DNA of 64,000 bases from Psychrobacter sp. JCM 18902 (GCF_904846615.1 NZ_CAJHBK010000001.1:1302001-1366000); one strand, 5' to 3'; counted from the stretch's first letter, positions 27,989 through 37,439 are shown. Notes: generated by a model from the sequence alone, not told the origin. Numbers and translations are program-made.

Positions 27989-28036
27989 AGGGCGTGTCCT
28001 CATTTTAAAAATAGAGATGAGAATGAGGACACGCCT
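27989..28036. repeat. Short inverted repeat with MITE-type ends inside the tus cluster
   Basis: AGGGCGTGTCCTCATT (27989-28004) faces its near-complement AATGAGGACACGCCT (28022-28036) across about 17 nt. The arms resemble the 6.2-kb MITE ends with one consistent T-to-C change. It lies in the 114-nt spacer between tusC and tusB and would form a strong mRNA hairpin. Confidence 0.7.
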
Positions 28037-28069
28037 TATCCTAAATCTAGCAACGAATCGGACACTGTT

Positions 28070-28444
28070 ATGGCAACTTTATATCAAATACACAGCACAA
28101 TGGATATGCTCAGGCGCAGTGTCGATGAGATGTCACGGACATGGCGCACTGGTGACAGTATTCTCTTGCTTGGTAGCACCGTGGCTTTTATCAGTTGGCT
28201 TGATGCATATTTGAATGACAGTGAAATACAAGGCATCGCAAATATTTATGCCTTAGTCGATGATGTGGCGCAGCTGAGTACCAATACCAGTGCGAAGCTC
28301 AATCTAGAAACCAAACTGAGTGAGCTGTTAACAGATGAAGAGTGGGTCAATCTAACTCAGAGTACCAATTTTAGTAATACCAGTGTTAGTAATACCGATG
28401 CTAATAATGCGGGGTTTGATAAAGTAGTGACCATTGCCCTATGA
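28070..28444 (+). CDS. tusB: TusB/DsrH-like protein
   Basis: A 124-residue protein whose first half fits TusB: a short N-terminal strand (MATLYQIHSTMDMLRR) and WRTGDSILLLGSTVAFISWLDAYL. The C-terminal third is low-complexity, rich in Thr, Asn and Ser, and unlike E. coli TusB (95 residues). The call rests on the fold-like pattern and its place between tusC and tusE. It overlaps the tusE start by 4 nt (ATGA). Confidence 0.65.
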   Translation: MATLYQIHSTMDMLRRSVDEMSRTWRTGDSILLLGSTVAFISWLDAYLNDSEIQGIANIYALVDDVAQLSTNTSAKLNLETKLSELLTDEEWVNLTQSTNFSNTSVSNTDANNAGFDKVVTIAL

Positions 28445-28812
28445 ATAACGATAATACGATCAATCACGATATAACCAATCATGCTATAACAGCGGCAATC
28501 AACGTTGAATTGGATCAAGACGGTCATTTATGTGACCATAATATCTGGACCCCTGAAGTCGCTCAGCAATTGGCCAACACTCTAGAGGTGCATCTAGAAA
28601 CTGAGCATTTACAAATTTTACAACAGGTACGGGCATTTTTTACTCAGTTTAATCACGCACCAGCCACGCGCCCACTGATTAAATGGTTACAGAAAACCTT
28701 GCCAGAGCATGATATCAGCAATCAGAAACTACAGCAGTTATTCAACACTGGCTTGGTTGCCCGCCATGTCAATCGCCTTGCCGGTCTGCCCAAACCACCC
28801 AACTGTTTGTAA
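28441..28812 (+). CDS. tusE: TusE/DsrC sulfur-relay protein
   Basis: A 123-residue DsrC-family protein that accepts persulfide sulfur from TusBCD and hands it to MnmA. VELDQDGHLCDHNIWTPEVAQQLA, HAPATRPLIKWLQK and the C-terminal swinging arm GLPKPPNCL with the penultimate cysteine are diagnostic. MnmA, the final enzyme of this relay, is also in the window at 60.6 kb. Translationally coupled to tusB. Confidence 0.92.
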   Translation: MNNDNTINHDITNHAITAAINVELDQDGHLCDHNIWTPEVAQQLANTLEVHLETEHLQILQQVRAFFTQFNHAPATRPLIKWLQKTLPEHDISNQKLQQLFNTGLVARHVNRLAGLPKPPNCL

Positions 28813-28856
28813 GATATATGGCTTATAAGATATATGATTGATAAGGGGTTATGAAT

Positions 28857-28888
28857 GGCGATGAATACCTGAATGTTGGATCATCGCC
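28857..28888. terminator. Hairpin between convergent tusE and trmL
   Basis: An 8-bp stem (GGCGATGA with TCATCGCC) with a 16-nt loop lies in the 99-nt convergent spacer. There is no T tract on either side, so it may be a rho-dependent or mRNA-stabilising hairpin rather than a classic terminator. Confidence 0.35.
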
Positions 28889-28911
28889 TGCAATCAGTAA
28901 AAAATGCATGG

Positions 28912-29484
28912 CTATTTTGGATCGTACACTGTCAACGTCTCATATCCGATACTACGACCTTCATCACCAGTAAAACCTTGCTGACGCCAGACCTCATACA
29001 GACATATCGCCACACTATTCGATAAGTTTAAACTGCGTGAATCAGCCAGCATAGGCAATCGCAACCAGTGATCAGCGCCAATATCTTCACGTATATCATC
29101 TGCCAAACCTGCTGTTTCAGAGCCAAATACTAAGGCGACATTAGGTATCTGCTCAGGCATCAAAGCACGATCAGATTCGGCAGCCATCTGTTGCCCACCA
29201 AAGTCATAGTCATAAAAAGGCTTGCTCAGTTTGGTGGTCAATGCTGTGACAATATGACAATCCGCTGCCTGTAGCGCCAGTTTTGCTGCCGCCCAATCAT
29301 CATGTACTTGTAGGTGCGCGTATTCATGATAATCCAAACCTGCACGCCGTAGCTTTTTATCATCAAGCTCAAACCCTAATGGCCTGACCAAGTGTAGCTG
29401 CGCGCCCGTGTTGGCACATAAGCGGATAATATTGCCCGTGTTACTAGGCATTTTTGGCGCTACCAACACAATATGGGTGATCAT
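28912..29484 (-). CDS. trmL: tRNA (cytidine/uridine-34-2'-O)-methyltransferase
   Basis: A 190-residue SPOUT (SpoU) methyltransferase, longer than E. coli TrmL (157). It begins IVLVAPKMPSNTGNIIRLCANTGAQLHLVRPLGF, and the knot region VALVFGSETAGL...LRLPMLADSRSLNLSNSVAI is the TrmL signature. It methylates the ribose at the wobble base of tRNA-Leu isoacceptors. Convergent with the tus cluster, which also modifies position 34. Confidence 0.92.
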   Translation of the reverse strand: MITHIVLVAPKMPSNTGNIIRLCANTGAQLHLVRPLGFELDDKKLRRAGLDYHEYAHLQVHDDWAAAKLALQAADCHIVTALTTKLSKPFYDYDFGGQQMAAESDRALMPEQIPNVALVFGSETAGLADDIREDIGADHWLRLPMLADSRSLNLSNSVAICLYEVWRQQGFTGDEGRSIGYETLTVYDPK

Positions 29485-29788
29485 ATCGACTCCTTAAGTC
29501 GTCAAATCTGCGTATTATCGTCGATCCGAGATAACGTGGACAGACTCTACTAAAATGATGGTTATTTGAATTTCTGAGCAAAAGGTAATTAAAAGTTACA
29601 GTTTACTGCCAATAATTACATTTTGATACCTTGCACAGTTTTTAACTTTCACTATGATGTCTCTAACGGATATCGAGATAGTATTTATCAATTATTATCT
29701 TATCCAATAACCCCTCAGTGAGGCTCAAGCCTAATGCTTAGAGCATCACTGTTATTATTTATAACGACCCATTTTTTAGGATTCTATT
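29485..29788. other. Intergenic region trmL/entericidin-like gene
   Basis: A 304-bp AT-rich spacer between divergent genes. It presumably holds both promoters. I see no RNA gene, long hairpin or repeat in it. Confidence 0.5.
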
Positions 29789-29929
29789 ATGAAAAAATTA
29801 ATCATCGCATCTTTAACTGCTATGTTTGTTCTAACTGGTTGCAACACTTTCAAAGGTTTGGGCCAAGACGTATCAAGCGCTGGCGAAGCTGTTACTGGCG
29901 GCGCTCAAGACGTACAAAATAAAATCTAA
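29789..29929 (+). CDS. Entericidin-like small lipoprotein
   Basis: A 46-residue peptide with a classic lipoprotein signal: MKK, a hydrophobic stretch, then a lipobox VLTGC with Cys18 as the lipidated residue. The mature part, rich in Gly, Ala and Asp (NTFKGLGQDVSSAGEAV), resembles the EcnA/EcnB entericidin family of small cell-envelope lipoproteins. GGA lies upstream of the ATG and a strong terminator follows. Its role here is unknown. Confidence 0.85.
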   Translation: MKKLIIASLTAMFVLTGCNTFKGLGQDVSSAGEAVTGGAQDVQNKI

Positions 29930-29952
29930 GTATTGATTTTTTTGCGTATTTG

Positions 29953-29988
29953 AAAGGCTTATCGTTTATGTGATAAGCCTTTTTTTAT
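29953..29988 (+). terminator. Rho-independent terminator after the entericidin-like gene
   Basis: An 11-bp stem (AAAGGCTTATC with GATAAGCCTTT) and an 8-nt loop, followed by a T tract, 24 nt past the stop. Confidence 0.88.
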
Positions 29989-30043
29989 AACTTTATTTTT
30001 CGATCGTAAAGACTGATAGTAAAGACACCGTGAATATCTCCAA

Positions 30044-31342
30044 TTATAAGAAGGCTCGCAATATCTGATTGAGATAACGTTGACCCAATAGCGTTGGCTG
30101 TAGCCGCTCAGTATTGTCTACTAGCAATCCCTGAGTAATCAATTGCGCCACTTGTACAGCAATATCATCATCACTAAGCCCTGTCCTTGCAGTAAACATC
30201 GACCAAGCGACCCCGTCATGTAGACGTAGCGCATTCAGCATAAACTCACTGACCAATTCATCACTGTCAATTTCCTGCCAACCCACCATTTTTGGTGCGT
30301 TTTGTTTAACAGAAGAATCAGTGTTATCTTGATAATCCACATAATCTTTAGGCAATCGTGATTTACTAAAACGATAAATACCAGAATCTGCTAGCAAGTC
30401 ATTCTTTAAGCGATTCTCTGTTAATGCTGATGCTTCATGAGCAATCGTTACTTTACCATGCGCGCCCGCACCAATCGCTAGGTAGTCACCAAACTGCCAG
30501 TAATTAACATTGTGACGGCATGCCTTATCTGACGCGCCTGCCCACGCGGATACTTCGTAATTGCAGTAGCCCAATTGCTGCAACAACGCTTGACCTGCCT
30601 GCTCAATATCTGCCAAGTTATCCTCATCTGGTAAAATTGGTTGGCTACGGTAAAACACGGTATTGGGCTCAATCGTTAATTGATACCAAGAGATATGCGT
30701 CGCCCCAGCATCGTGTGCCATCTGGATATCGTTCAGCGCCTCATTCATCGTTTGCTGCGGCAGCCCATGCATCAAATCGACATTGACTCGCTCAAACCCA
30801 GCCGCGCGCGCCGCACGAATCGCTGACAATGCTTGTGCAGGGTCATGTATGCGACCAAGGGTTTTGAGCTTATCAGCAGCAAAACTTTGTACACCTATCG
30901 ACAAACGATTGATGCCCACCTCTAAATATTGGGAAAAAGGCGCATGCTCAAGCGTGCCCGGATTGGCTTCCATCGTCACTTCAATGCCGTCAGCAAACTT
31001 AAAGATGTTGCGTAAGCCAGTAAACAATCGCTGGTATTGCGCAATGGGTAGCAGTGAAGGCGTACCACCACCGATAAAAATTGAACTGATTTCACGCGCT
31101 TGGGTTAACGACTGCTGCATGGCGGCATCTGACAGCAGCGCATCCACATATTCGTCATACATAGATAGTTGCATATCCATCGGCAGCTCATGCGAATTAA
31201 AATCACAATAAGGGCATTTTTTGACACACCACGGGATATGAATATAAAGCGCCAGTGGGATGGCGCTTACCTGTATCCCACTCGCAGTATTATTAGAGAT
31301 GCTGAGATTATCAGAAAAATGAGCAGGTGTAATATTTGACAT
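30044..31342 (-). CDS. hemW: Radical SAM haem chaperone HemW
   Basis: A 432-residue radical-SAM protein. The iron-sulfur motif is Cys39-x3-Cys43-x2-Cys46 in IPWCVKKCPYCDFNSH. SIFIGGGTPSLL and VTMEANPGTLE follow, and CRHNVNYW is the HNxxYW haem-binding motif that distinguishes HemW from true coproporphyrinogen oxidase HemN. It is expected to carry haem to respiratory enzymes. The 20-residue N-terminal extension before the barrel is low-complexity. No partner gene is adjacent on this strand. Confidence 0.93.
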   Translation of the reverse strand: MSNITPAHFSDNLSISNNTASGIQVSAIPLALYIHIPWCVKKCPYCDFNSHELPMDMQLSMYDEYVDALLSDAAMQQSLTQAREISSIFIGGGTPSLLPIAQYQRLFTGLRNIFKFADGIEVTMEANPGTLEHAPFSQYLEVGINRLSIGVQSFAADKLKTLGRIHDPAQALSAIRAARAAGFERVNVDLMHGLPQQTMNEALNDIQMAHDAGATHISWYQLTIEPNTVFYRSQPILPDEDNLADIEQAGQALLQQLGYCNYEVSAWAGASDKACRHNVNYWQFGDYLAIGAGAHGKVTIAHEASALTENRLKNDLLADSGIYRFSKSRLPKDYVDYQDNTDSSVKQNAPKMVGWQEIDSDELVSEFMLNALRLHDGVAWSMFTARTGLSDDDIAVQVAQLITQGLLVDNTERLQPTLLGQRYLNQILRAFL

Positions 31343-31618
31343 AAACGAAGGTATCTATAAAAAAGGTTACATAAATGAATGACTGCTGTCACTAGCAGAA
31401 AGTAGCGCTAGGATAACGGCTAATGTGATTAAAAAAAAGGCTATCTTAAAGAAAAGCCGATCAATAACAAAACCAATCACAAACATTCATGTTAACCCTG
31501 TACTTTTATAGGCAAAATAGTGAAGAATGGTGGCATTAAATGTCATTGTATTAAATGTCATTGCATACAGTGATATTGCAAATAATGAATGGCTGATAAT
31601 GATAAATAGGATAAAGAT

Positions 31619-32113
31619 ATGGCTTATTGGTTAATGAAGTCCAATCCCAAGTTTTTTGGTATTGATGATTTGCAACGCCTGGAGACAGACAGTTGGGATG
31701 GTGTGCGCAATTACCGCGCTCGTAACTTCATGCGTGACGAGATGCAGGTCGGCGATAAGGTATTCTTTTATCACTCTAGCGCTAAGCCGTCTGGCGTCAC
31801 TGGCATCATGACGGTAAGCAAAGCAGGCTACCCTGACCCTTGCCAGTTCCATCCTGAGCACCGTCATTACGATCCTATTGCCACCGAAGATGAGCCACGA
31901 TGGTATATGGTAGACGTCACTTTTGAGCAAGCGTTCATTGATATTCTACCACTATCAGCCCTTAAATTTTTACCCGCACTTGAGGATTCATTATTAATGA
32001 GAAAAGGCTGTGAGCAACTTACCGTGATTCCACTAGACGCCAAACACTGGTACGCCATTATGGATATGGCAGAAACCCTTCATCTACTATCTGAGCAACC
32101 AGTGGTTAGATAG
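31619..32113 (+). CDS. EVE domain-containing protein
   Basis: A 164-residue protein that is essentially one EVE domain (PUA-like fold, linked to modified nucleobase recognition). It begins MAYWLMKSNPKFFGIDDL and contains the family pattern DGVRNYRARNFMRDEMQVGDKVFFYHS and ARRWYMVDV-like PRWYMVDVTF. Single-domain EVE proteins are common and conserved in proteobacteria. Their precise role is unsettled. It stands alone. Confidence 0.92.
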   Translation: MAYWLMKSNPKFFGIDDLQRLETDSWDGVRNYRARNFMRDEMQVGDKVFFYHSSAKPSGVTGIMTVSKAGYPDPCQFHPEHRHYDPIATEDEPRWYMVDVTFEQAFIDILPLSALKFLPALEDSLLMRKGCEQLTVIPLDAKHWYAIMDMAETLHLLSEQPVVR

Positions 32114-32261
32114 TAACGATTGAGTAAGGTTTTTAGTGTTATCAACGAACACTTATTGATGCGCTGCCTGCAAAAAATTTGCTATATTTGCGATTTATGC
32201 TCAACAATTCATTTCTCGATTTTCTTTATCACACCTTTATCCCCATTATCAGGACTCGCTT

Positions 32262-33305
32262 ATGAGCGCACCAAAACTACTATTATCTGTATTAACTGTC
32301 AGCATGTTCAGTCTTACTCTTAGCGCTTGTGGCAGTGACGGGGACAAGATCAAAGACGAATATGACCGAATAGAAGATCAGGTGAACAATGAATATGATC
32401 GTTTGGAAGACAAGGTCAAAGAGAAGTATAAAGAAGTCGAAGATAAGCTGAGCGATGATGAAAAATCCATGGCCGAGATTCTGGAGTCGGTATTTTTACC
32501 AGAAGAATCACTCGATAATTTCTTGGATAAAATAACCCCAGAAGGCGGTCGCGGCGGTTTATATGTCGGACACTTCATTGAGATTGACGATGGTGACAAC
32601 GACGATATCGATATCGGTGCTGTTTACTTTGACATCAGCAAAAAAGATGGCGCTGGCAGCGTAGATGGTAGCGTTAGTTATCAGCAGCAAGCCTGCCAAG
32701 AAAACAACACTCTGGGCATCAACTCAGCCATTAAGGTTGACAACTATATCGCGGGTAAAATAACAGGCAGTCTCGATACGTTAGCGTTTTTAGACATTAA
32801 ATATGTCAATGATTTGGGCATAGAAACACCAAACTTATTAACCACCTTTGCGGGGAGCTTTGAGGAAAAAGCAGCAGGATCACCTTGGAGAGGTAGCTTT
32901 GAGTATCAGGATGGCATCGGCGGTAAAAAACTAACCAGTAGCGAAAAAAATTGCAATGTCACTTACACCATTAGCGATCGCTCTAATTTTAAGACTTACC
33001 CACTTGATTATAGTCTGGGCAAAATGACTCTTGATGTCATCGGTAATGGCAATCAAAAGACCGTCACTTGGCAAAATCCTGCCAATACCAAGTATTTACT
33101 GGTCAGCCAAATTGATGTCAACAAAGCCGAGTCTGGTGCCAACGGCTATGTGCAGAATGTGATATTAAGTAATCTTGAAACACAGTTTGCCCCTGTCATT
33201 CCAGCCATGTCCACCAATTACGTGATTGTCGTGCAAGCATTTGATGCCAGTAATACCTTGATTGGCTATCAAGCAGTGGTGCAAGATTTGCCTGAGTCGC
33301 TATAA
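32262..33305 (+). CDS. Orphan lipoprotein with hendecad coiled coil
   Basis: A 347-residue predicted lipoprotein. The signal ends in LSAC with Cys23 lipidated. Right after it come three 11-residue repeats, residues 32-42, 43-53 and 54-64, each of the form xxYxxhEDxhx, which should form a right-handed-type coiled coil. The remaining 280 residues are beta-rich with an acidic DDGDNDDIDIG stretch near 110 and two cysteines (about 147 and 230). I recognise no known domain. An AGGA lies 8 nt before the ATG and a terminator follows. Expected at the outer or inner membrane facing the periplasm. Confidence 0.8.
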   Translation: MSAPKLLLSVLTVSMFSLTLSACGSDGDKIKDEYDRIEDQVNNEYDRLEDKVKEKYKEVEDKLSDDEKSMAEILESVFLPEESLDNFLDKITPEGGRGGLYVGHFIEIDDGDNDDIDIGAVYFDISKKDGAGSVDGSVSYQQQACQENNTLGINSAIKVDNYIAGKITGSLDTLAFLDIKYVNDLGIETPNLLTTFAGSFEEKAAGSPWRGSFEYQDGIGGKKLTSSEKNCNVTYTISDRSNFKTYPLDYSLGKMTLDVIGNGNQKTVTWQNPANTKYLLVSQIDVNKAESGANGYVQNVILSNLETQFAPVIPAMSTNYVIVVQAFDASNTLIGYQAVVQDLPESL

Positions 33306-33762
33306 ATACGTGCTGATGCGCCTATAAGTTAGAATGGTTATCGTCAAGTGCACACTCTATGGAATCGATTACCTTTCACAGTCAGTTTTTAAGAGCTATA
33401 TAACGCTTTTAAAGCGTTGACATCATAGCGTGGCTTCTTTACCATTCTATTTATTTATGACCTGTCAATCCACTGCTTGGATTGACGGGTTATTTTGATT
33501 TTTGTGCCTGCCTTTTTTTTTGCATACTCTGTCTATATAGGCTTGCTCATATTATTTATCGGAGTATTATCGTCGGCACGACTCCCCCTTTTACATCCAT
33601 CCAAAAAACTGGATTGGCTTGGTTAAACTTGCTTAGGGCGTGTTCTCATTTGCTTTTCTGCTCAAATTTTTGGTCATGGTATGACCGTCTCGCTATTGTT
33701 TTGTTGATGGCAATATTTGCTCATCTATCATAATTACCGCAAAGAATAAAAAGTTGCTCACT
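33306..33762. other. Intergenic region with a solitary MITE-type end
   Basis: This 457-bp spacer holds the hairpin terminator at 33460 and one copy of the terminal-repeat sequence (AGGGCGTGTTCTCATTT, 33635-33651). No partner arm lies nearby. It may be the relic of a deleted mobile element. No coding sequence is supported. Confidence 0.5.
33460..33490 (+). terminator. Hairpin terminator after the orphan lipoprotein
   Basis: ACCTGTCAATCCA pairs with TGGATTGACGGGT (one G-T wobble) around a 5-nt loop, followed by a T-rich run. It is about 155 nt after the stop. Confidence 0.7.
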
Positions 33763-35130
33763 ATGGTTTTCCCATTATCTTTTAGAGATTTTAAAAGCTA
33801 CAGCTTACGCTTAGGCGTGCTCGCGCTTCCTATTTTAATTACTCAGTTTTGCCAAGCAGCACTTGGTGTGGTCGATGCTATCATGGCAGGTCAAGTCTCC
33901 GCGCTTGATTTGGCTGCCGTCGCCGTTGGCTCTGGTATTTGGCTGCCGCTGTTTTTATTAGCCACTGGTATTTTAATCGCCACCACCCCTCTTATTGGTG
34001 AGGCGATTGGTCAAAATAAGCACCATCAAGTACCGCATATCACGCAGCAGTCTTTATGGACCGCCAGTGTCATTGGTATTATGGGCTTTATCATCGTTAA
34101 TTTAGCACCCAATGTACTTGGGATCATGGGTGTGCCTGAAAATATCCAACCGATAGCAACGCAGTATTTGCATGGCGTGTCGTTTGGTTTTCCCGCACTG
34201 GCAGTCTATGCGGTACTACGCAGTTATTGCGAAGCACTTGGGCGACCTGAGCCGGTGACAGTGATTAGTATTATCGGACTACTTGCCGATATCCCCCTTA
34301 ACTATATTTTTATCCACGGTTTGTTTGGCATGCCCGAAATGGGCGGCGCAGGCTGCGGGGTCGCAACGGCAATAGTGTTATGGATAAATGTTTTATTACT
34401 GGCGGCTTATACCAGCTTTACTAAGCGACAGCAGTTTGCCAGCACGCGCTTCTTTTATGCCTTTGCCAGCCCTAACCGTGCACAGATTAAAAAGCTCCTT
34501 AAACTTGGTATTCCGATTGGTATCTCTATCTTTTTTGAAGCCAGTTTGTTCAGCTTGGGCGCTCTTGTTATCAGTCCATTAGGTGAGCTAGCAACCGCAT
34601 CGCATCAGGTGGCATTAGCAGTGACCTCCCAGCTGTTTATGATTCCGATATCGGTCGCGATGGCACTGACAATCATGGTATCCAATCGTTTTGGCGAAAA
34701 AAACCTCATGGCGTTACGTCAAGTGCAAGCCACTGGTCTTATCTGGACAGTATTGATTGCACTCACGTGTATGCTTGGTATTTGGCTATTTAGGCCACAA
34801 TTGGCAGCTGCATTCTCTGATAACCCAGCCGTTATCACGCAATCTATGCATTTACTTATTTTTGCCCTTGGTTATCAGCTGTTCGATGGCTGGCAAGTCA
34901 ACGTCGCTGGTATATTGCGCGGCATGCAAGACACCACGATACCAATGTGGGTCACGTTGTTCTGTTACTGGCTGGTAGCATTGCCACTCGGTGTTTATTT
35001 GGTGCGCTTCACCGATATAGGCGCACAAGGGTTTTGGATGGCATTAATCACGGGTTTATTTTTATCGTCTATTCTACTCACCCTACGCCTGCGCTATCAA
35101 CAAAAGCGTCTGACGGCGATGTGGGGTTAA
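33763..35130 (+). CDS. MATE family multidrug exporter (NorM-like)
   Basis: A 455-residue membrane protein with about 12 hydrophobic segments and the MATE duplicated six-helix layout. LALPILITQFCQAALGVVDAIMAGQVSALDLAAVAVG is the typical first-helix sequence with the conserved acidic residue. The matching segment in the second half begins LGIPIGISIFFEASLF. It should export cationic drugs or metabolites in exchange for sodium or protons. ATG 33763 is preferred; a TTG three codons upstream is possible. No neighbouring regulator. Confidence 0.92.
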   Translation: MVFPLSFRDFKSYSLRLGVLALPILITQFCQAALGVVDAIMAGQVSALDLAAVAVGSGIWLPLFLLATGILIATTPLIGEAIGQNKHHQVPHITQQSLWTASVIGIMGFIIVNLAPNVLGIMGVPENIQPIATQYLHGVSFGFPALAVYAVLRSYCEALGRPEPVTVISIIGLLADIPLNYIFIHGLFGMPEMGGAGCGVATAIVLWINVLLLAAYTSFTKRQQFASTRFFYAFASPNRAQIKKLLKLGIPIGISIFFEASLFSLGALVISPLGELATASHQVALAVTSQLFMIPISVAMALTIMVSNRFGEKNLMALRQVQATGLIWTVLIALTCMLGIWLFRPQLAAAFSDNPAVITQSMHLLIFALGYQLFDGWQVNVAGILRGMQDTTIPMWVTLFCYWLVALPLGVYLVRFTDIGAQGFWMALITGLFLSSILLTLRLRYQQKRLTAMWG

Positions 35131-35212
35131 TGCATCAGCTATACTGATGTAAATGCAGTATCTACTAACCATGACTAGCGCTACATGGTCACATAGACTA
35201 TGATAAATCATT

Positions 35213-35240
35213 AAGCATTTCTTACTCGTAAGAAATGCTT
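35213..35240. repeat. 28-bp near-perfect palindrome upstream of accB
   Basis: AAGCATTTCTTAC and GTAAGAAATGCTT face each other across 2 nt. The sequence lies between the MATE stop and accB, 141 nt before the accB ATG. With no T tract after it, an operator for accBC is as likely as a terminator. Confidence 0.6.
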
Positions 35241-35380
35241 ACGTCATAATATGTAAAAAAACTCAGTTAACAACTGTACATCGATTGCTCATTGCCATGA
35301 ATATAGGTATCATTAGCAATTACCTACACAATATTTAGTTACACTATTTCTTGAAATTAGTAGAAGGCAAAATTAAAACT

Positions 35381-35809
35381 ATGGATATTGAAAAAATACG
35401 CACCCTAATCGCCCTCATGGAAGAAAGTGAACTGGTTAATTTAGAAATCAGCTCAGATGATGAACACATCAGCTTAACTCGTCACTATGATGCGCCTGCA
35501 CCGACCATGATGGCCGCACCTGCTGCTGGCATTGCCCCTATCACTGCTGAAGCAAAGCCAGCGGTAAAAGCGGGTAGCGTTGAGACATCGCCGATGGTTG
35601 GTGTTTATTACTCAGCACCTAGCCCTAATGACCCGCCATTCGTAAAGGTCGGACAAAAGGTGCAAGCTGGTGACACATTGGGCATCATCGAAGCCATGAA
35701 AATTATGAATCCTCTTGAGGCAACGCAAAGTGGTGTCGTTGACGAAATCTTAGTCGATAACTCCGAAGTGGTACAGTTTGGTCAACCCGTCATACGCTAT
35801 AGAGCTTAA
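35381..35809 (+). CDS. accB: Biotin carboxyl carrier protein of acetyl-CoA carboxylase
   Basis: A 142-residue BCCP. The biotinylated lysine is Lys107 in the diagnostic EAMKIMNPL. An N-terminal MDIEKIRTLIALMEESELV helix and an Ala/Pro-rich linker (about 37-65) precede the biotinyl domain. It carries CO2 between biotin carboxylase and carboxyltransferase in the first step of fatty-acid synthesis. ATG 35381 was chosen with AGAAGG about 13 nt upstream; a TTG ten codons earlier would give a less typical N-terminus. Pairs with accC. Confidence 0.95.
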   Translation: MDIEKIRTLIALMEESELVNLEISSDDEHISLTRHYDAPAPTMMAAPAAGIAPITAEAKPAVKAGSVETSPMVGVYYSAPSPNDPPFVKVGQKVQAGDTLGIIEAMKIMNPLEATQSGVVDEILVDNSEVVQFGQPVIRYRA

Positions 35810-35963
35810 CGACACTGTTTACCAACCTTTACCTCATTATGATAGAGATTTCGTTATCATTTGGCATTTTAGCTTGAGTTATTTTATCTTTATTGTAGCT
35901 CAATTTAATGGTGCCTAAAATAACGACTCTATCAATGACCGCCGCTTCGACAAGGATGACCCC

Positions 35964-37325
35964 ATGATAAAAAAACTGCTCATCGCCAATAGAGGTGAGA
36001 TTGCCCTACGTATCGTTCGAGCCTGCAAAGCCCTTGGCATAGAGACCGTCGGTGTCTACTCCACAGCTGATGCAAACTTGATGCACCTGCGCTTTGTTGA
36101 TGAGGCAATCTGTATTGGCAAACCCAATGCCAATCAAAGCTATCTTGATATCAATACTATTTTAACCGCAGCTGAAATCACTGGTGCCGACGCTATCCAT
36201 CCGGGTTATGGTTTTTTGGCTGAAAATGCTGAATTCGCTGAACGCGTCGAAGAAGCAGGTCTCACTTTCGTTGGTCCTAATGCTGACCATATTCGATTAA
36301 TGGGCAATAAAGTCTCTGCCATTAATGCAATGAAAAAAGCTGGCGTACCGACCGTCCCTGGTTCAGTGGGCGCGGTAACGTTGCATAATGCTGAAGAGCA
36401 AGCACGCCATATCGGCTTTCCGTTATTGATTAAAGCCGCTTCTGGCGGCGGCGGTCGCGGTATGCGCGTGGTTGAGCGCTTTGAAGAAGTCATTGGTCAA
36501 GTACAGGCTGCTAAGCAAGAAGCTGAGCTGTGGTTTGGCGATGATACCGTGTATATGGAACGCTACCTACAAAATCCGCGCCACGTAGAGATACAAGTGC
36601 TTGGCGATGGTAATGGTAATGCCATTCACTTATACGATCGAGATTGTTCATTGCAACGTCGCCACCAAAAAGTATTAGAAGAAGCCCCTGCGCCTGATAT
36701 CCCTGATGATGTACGTCAGCCTATCTTGGATGCTTGCGTTAAAGCATGTGAGTTGGTGAAATATCGCGGTGCGGGTACTTTTGAGTTTTTATTTGAAAAT
36801 AATGAATACTTTTTTATTGAGATGAATACTCGTGTGCAAGTTGAGCATCCGGTAACTGAGATGATTACTGGCATCGACGTGGTCGTCGAACAGCTAAAAA
36901 TCGCAGCCGGCTACGGTTTGTCTTATCGTCAAAGCGAGATTGAGATTCAAGGCCATGCCATTGAATGTCGTATCAATGCTGAAGATCCAGCGACCTTTAT
37001 GCCTTGTCCTGGCACAGTCACTCAGTTATTTGCCCCCAGTGGTGCTGGTGTACGCTTTGACTCGCACCTCTACCCGGGCTACGAGATTCCAAGCTATTAT
37101 GACTCATTAATTGGCAAGCTTATCTGCCATGGTCAAACGCGCCAGCAAGCCGTCTCTAAGACGCTGCATGCACTCGATGAATTGGTAATTGAAGGTATTA
37201 AAACCAATATCCCGCTGCATCGCGATGTCATTTTGGCAGATGACAATTTTATTCACGAAGCACAAAATATTCATTACCTTGAAAGAGAACTTCTAACTGG
37301 CAATAAAAAGAAGGCGGATGTATAA
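35964..37325 (+). CDS. accC: Biotin carboxylase of acetyl-CoA carboxylase
   Basis: A 453-residue ATP-grasp biotin carboxylase, the usual length (E. coli 449). [26 protein letters not shown] opens it. The glycine loop [14 protein letters not shown], the catalytic [13 protein letters not shown] [13 protein letters not shown], and [18 protein letters not shown] are all present. It carboxylates the biotin on AccB using bicarbonate and ATP. It is 154 nt downstream of accB, unusually far for this operon, and is followed by a strong terminator. Confidence 0.97.
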   Translation: MIKKLLIANRGEIALRIVRACKALGIETVGVYSTADANLMHLRFVDEAICIGKPNANQSYLDINTILTAAEITGADAIHPGYGFLAENAEFAERVEEAGLTFVGPNADHIRLMGNKVSAINAMKKAGVPTVPGSVGAVTLHNAEEQARHIGFPLLIKAASGGGGRGMRVVERFEEVIGQVQAAKQEAELWFGDDTVYMERYLQNPRHVEIQVLGDGNGNAIHLYDRDCSLQRRHQKVLEEAPAPDIPDDVRQPILDACVKACELVKYRGAGTFEFLFENNEYFFIEMNTRVQVEHPVTEMITGIDVVVEQLKIAAGYGLSYRQSEIEIQGHAIECRINAEDPATFMPCPGTVTQLFAPSGAGVRFDSHLYPGYEIPSYYDSLIGKLICHGQTRQQAVSKTLHALDELVIEGIKTNIPLHRDVILADDNFIHEAQNIHYLERELLTGNKKKADV

Positions 37326-37350
37326 CCTACTTTGATTTATTGTTGAGCAT

Positions 37351-37386
37351 AAAAAAACCGCTACCTATTTAGATAGCGGTTTTTTT
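37351..37386. terminator. Bidirectional terminator after accC
   Basis: AAAAAAACCGCTA pairs with TAGCGGTTTTTTT around a 10-nt loop. It serves accC and possibly the convergent secreted-protein gene, whose stop is 54 nt further on. Confidence 0.88.
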
Positions 37387-37439
37387 ATATTTCTATTTTA
37401 GGAAAAATGGTTTTAAGTCTTATGATTAACGATAAAGTG

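Noticed and set aside
30783..31211. 142-codon frame opposite hemW
   Set aside because: Antisense shadow of a clear, well-conserved gene; composition looks like reversed coding sequence.
33482..33733. 83-codon frame before the MATE gene
   Set aside because: It starts inside a terminator hairpin and runs through a solitary mobile-repeat end; no homology is recognised.
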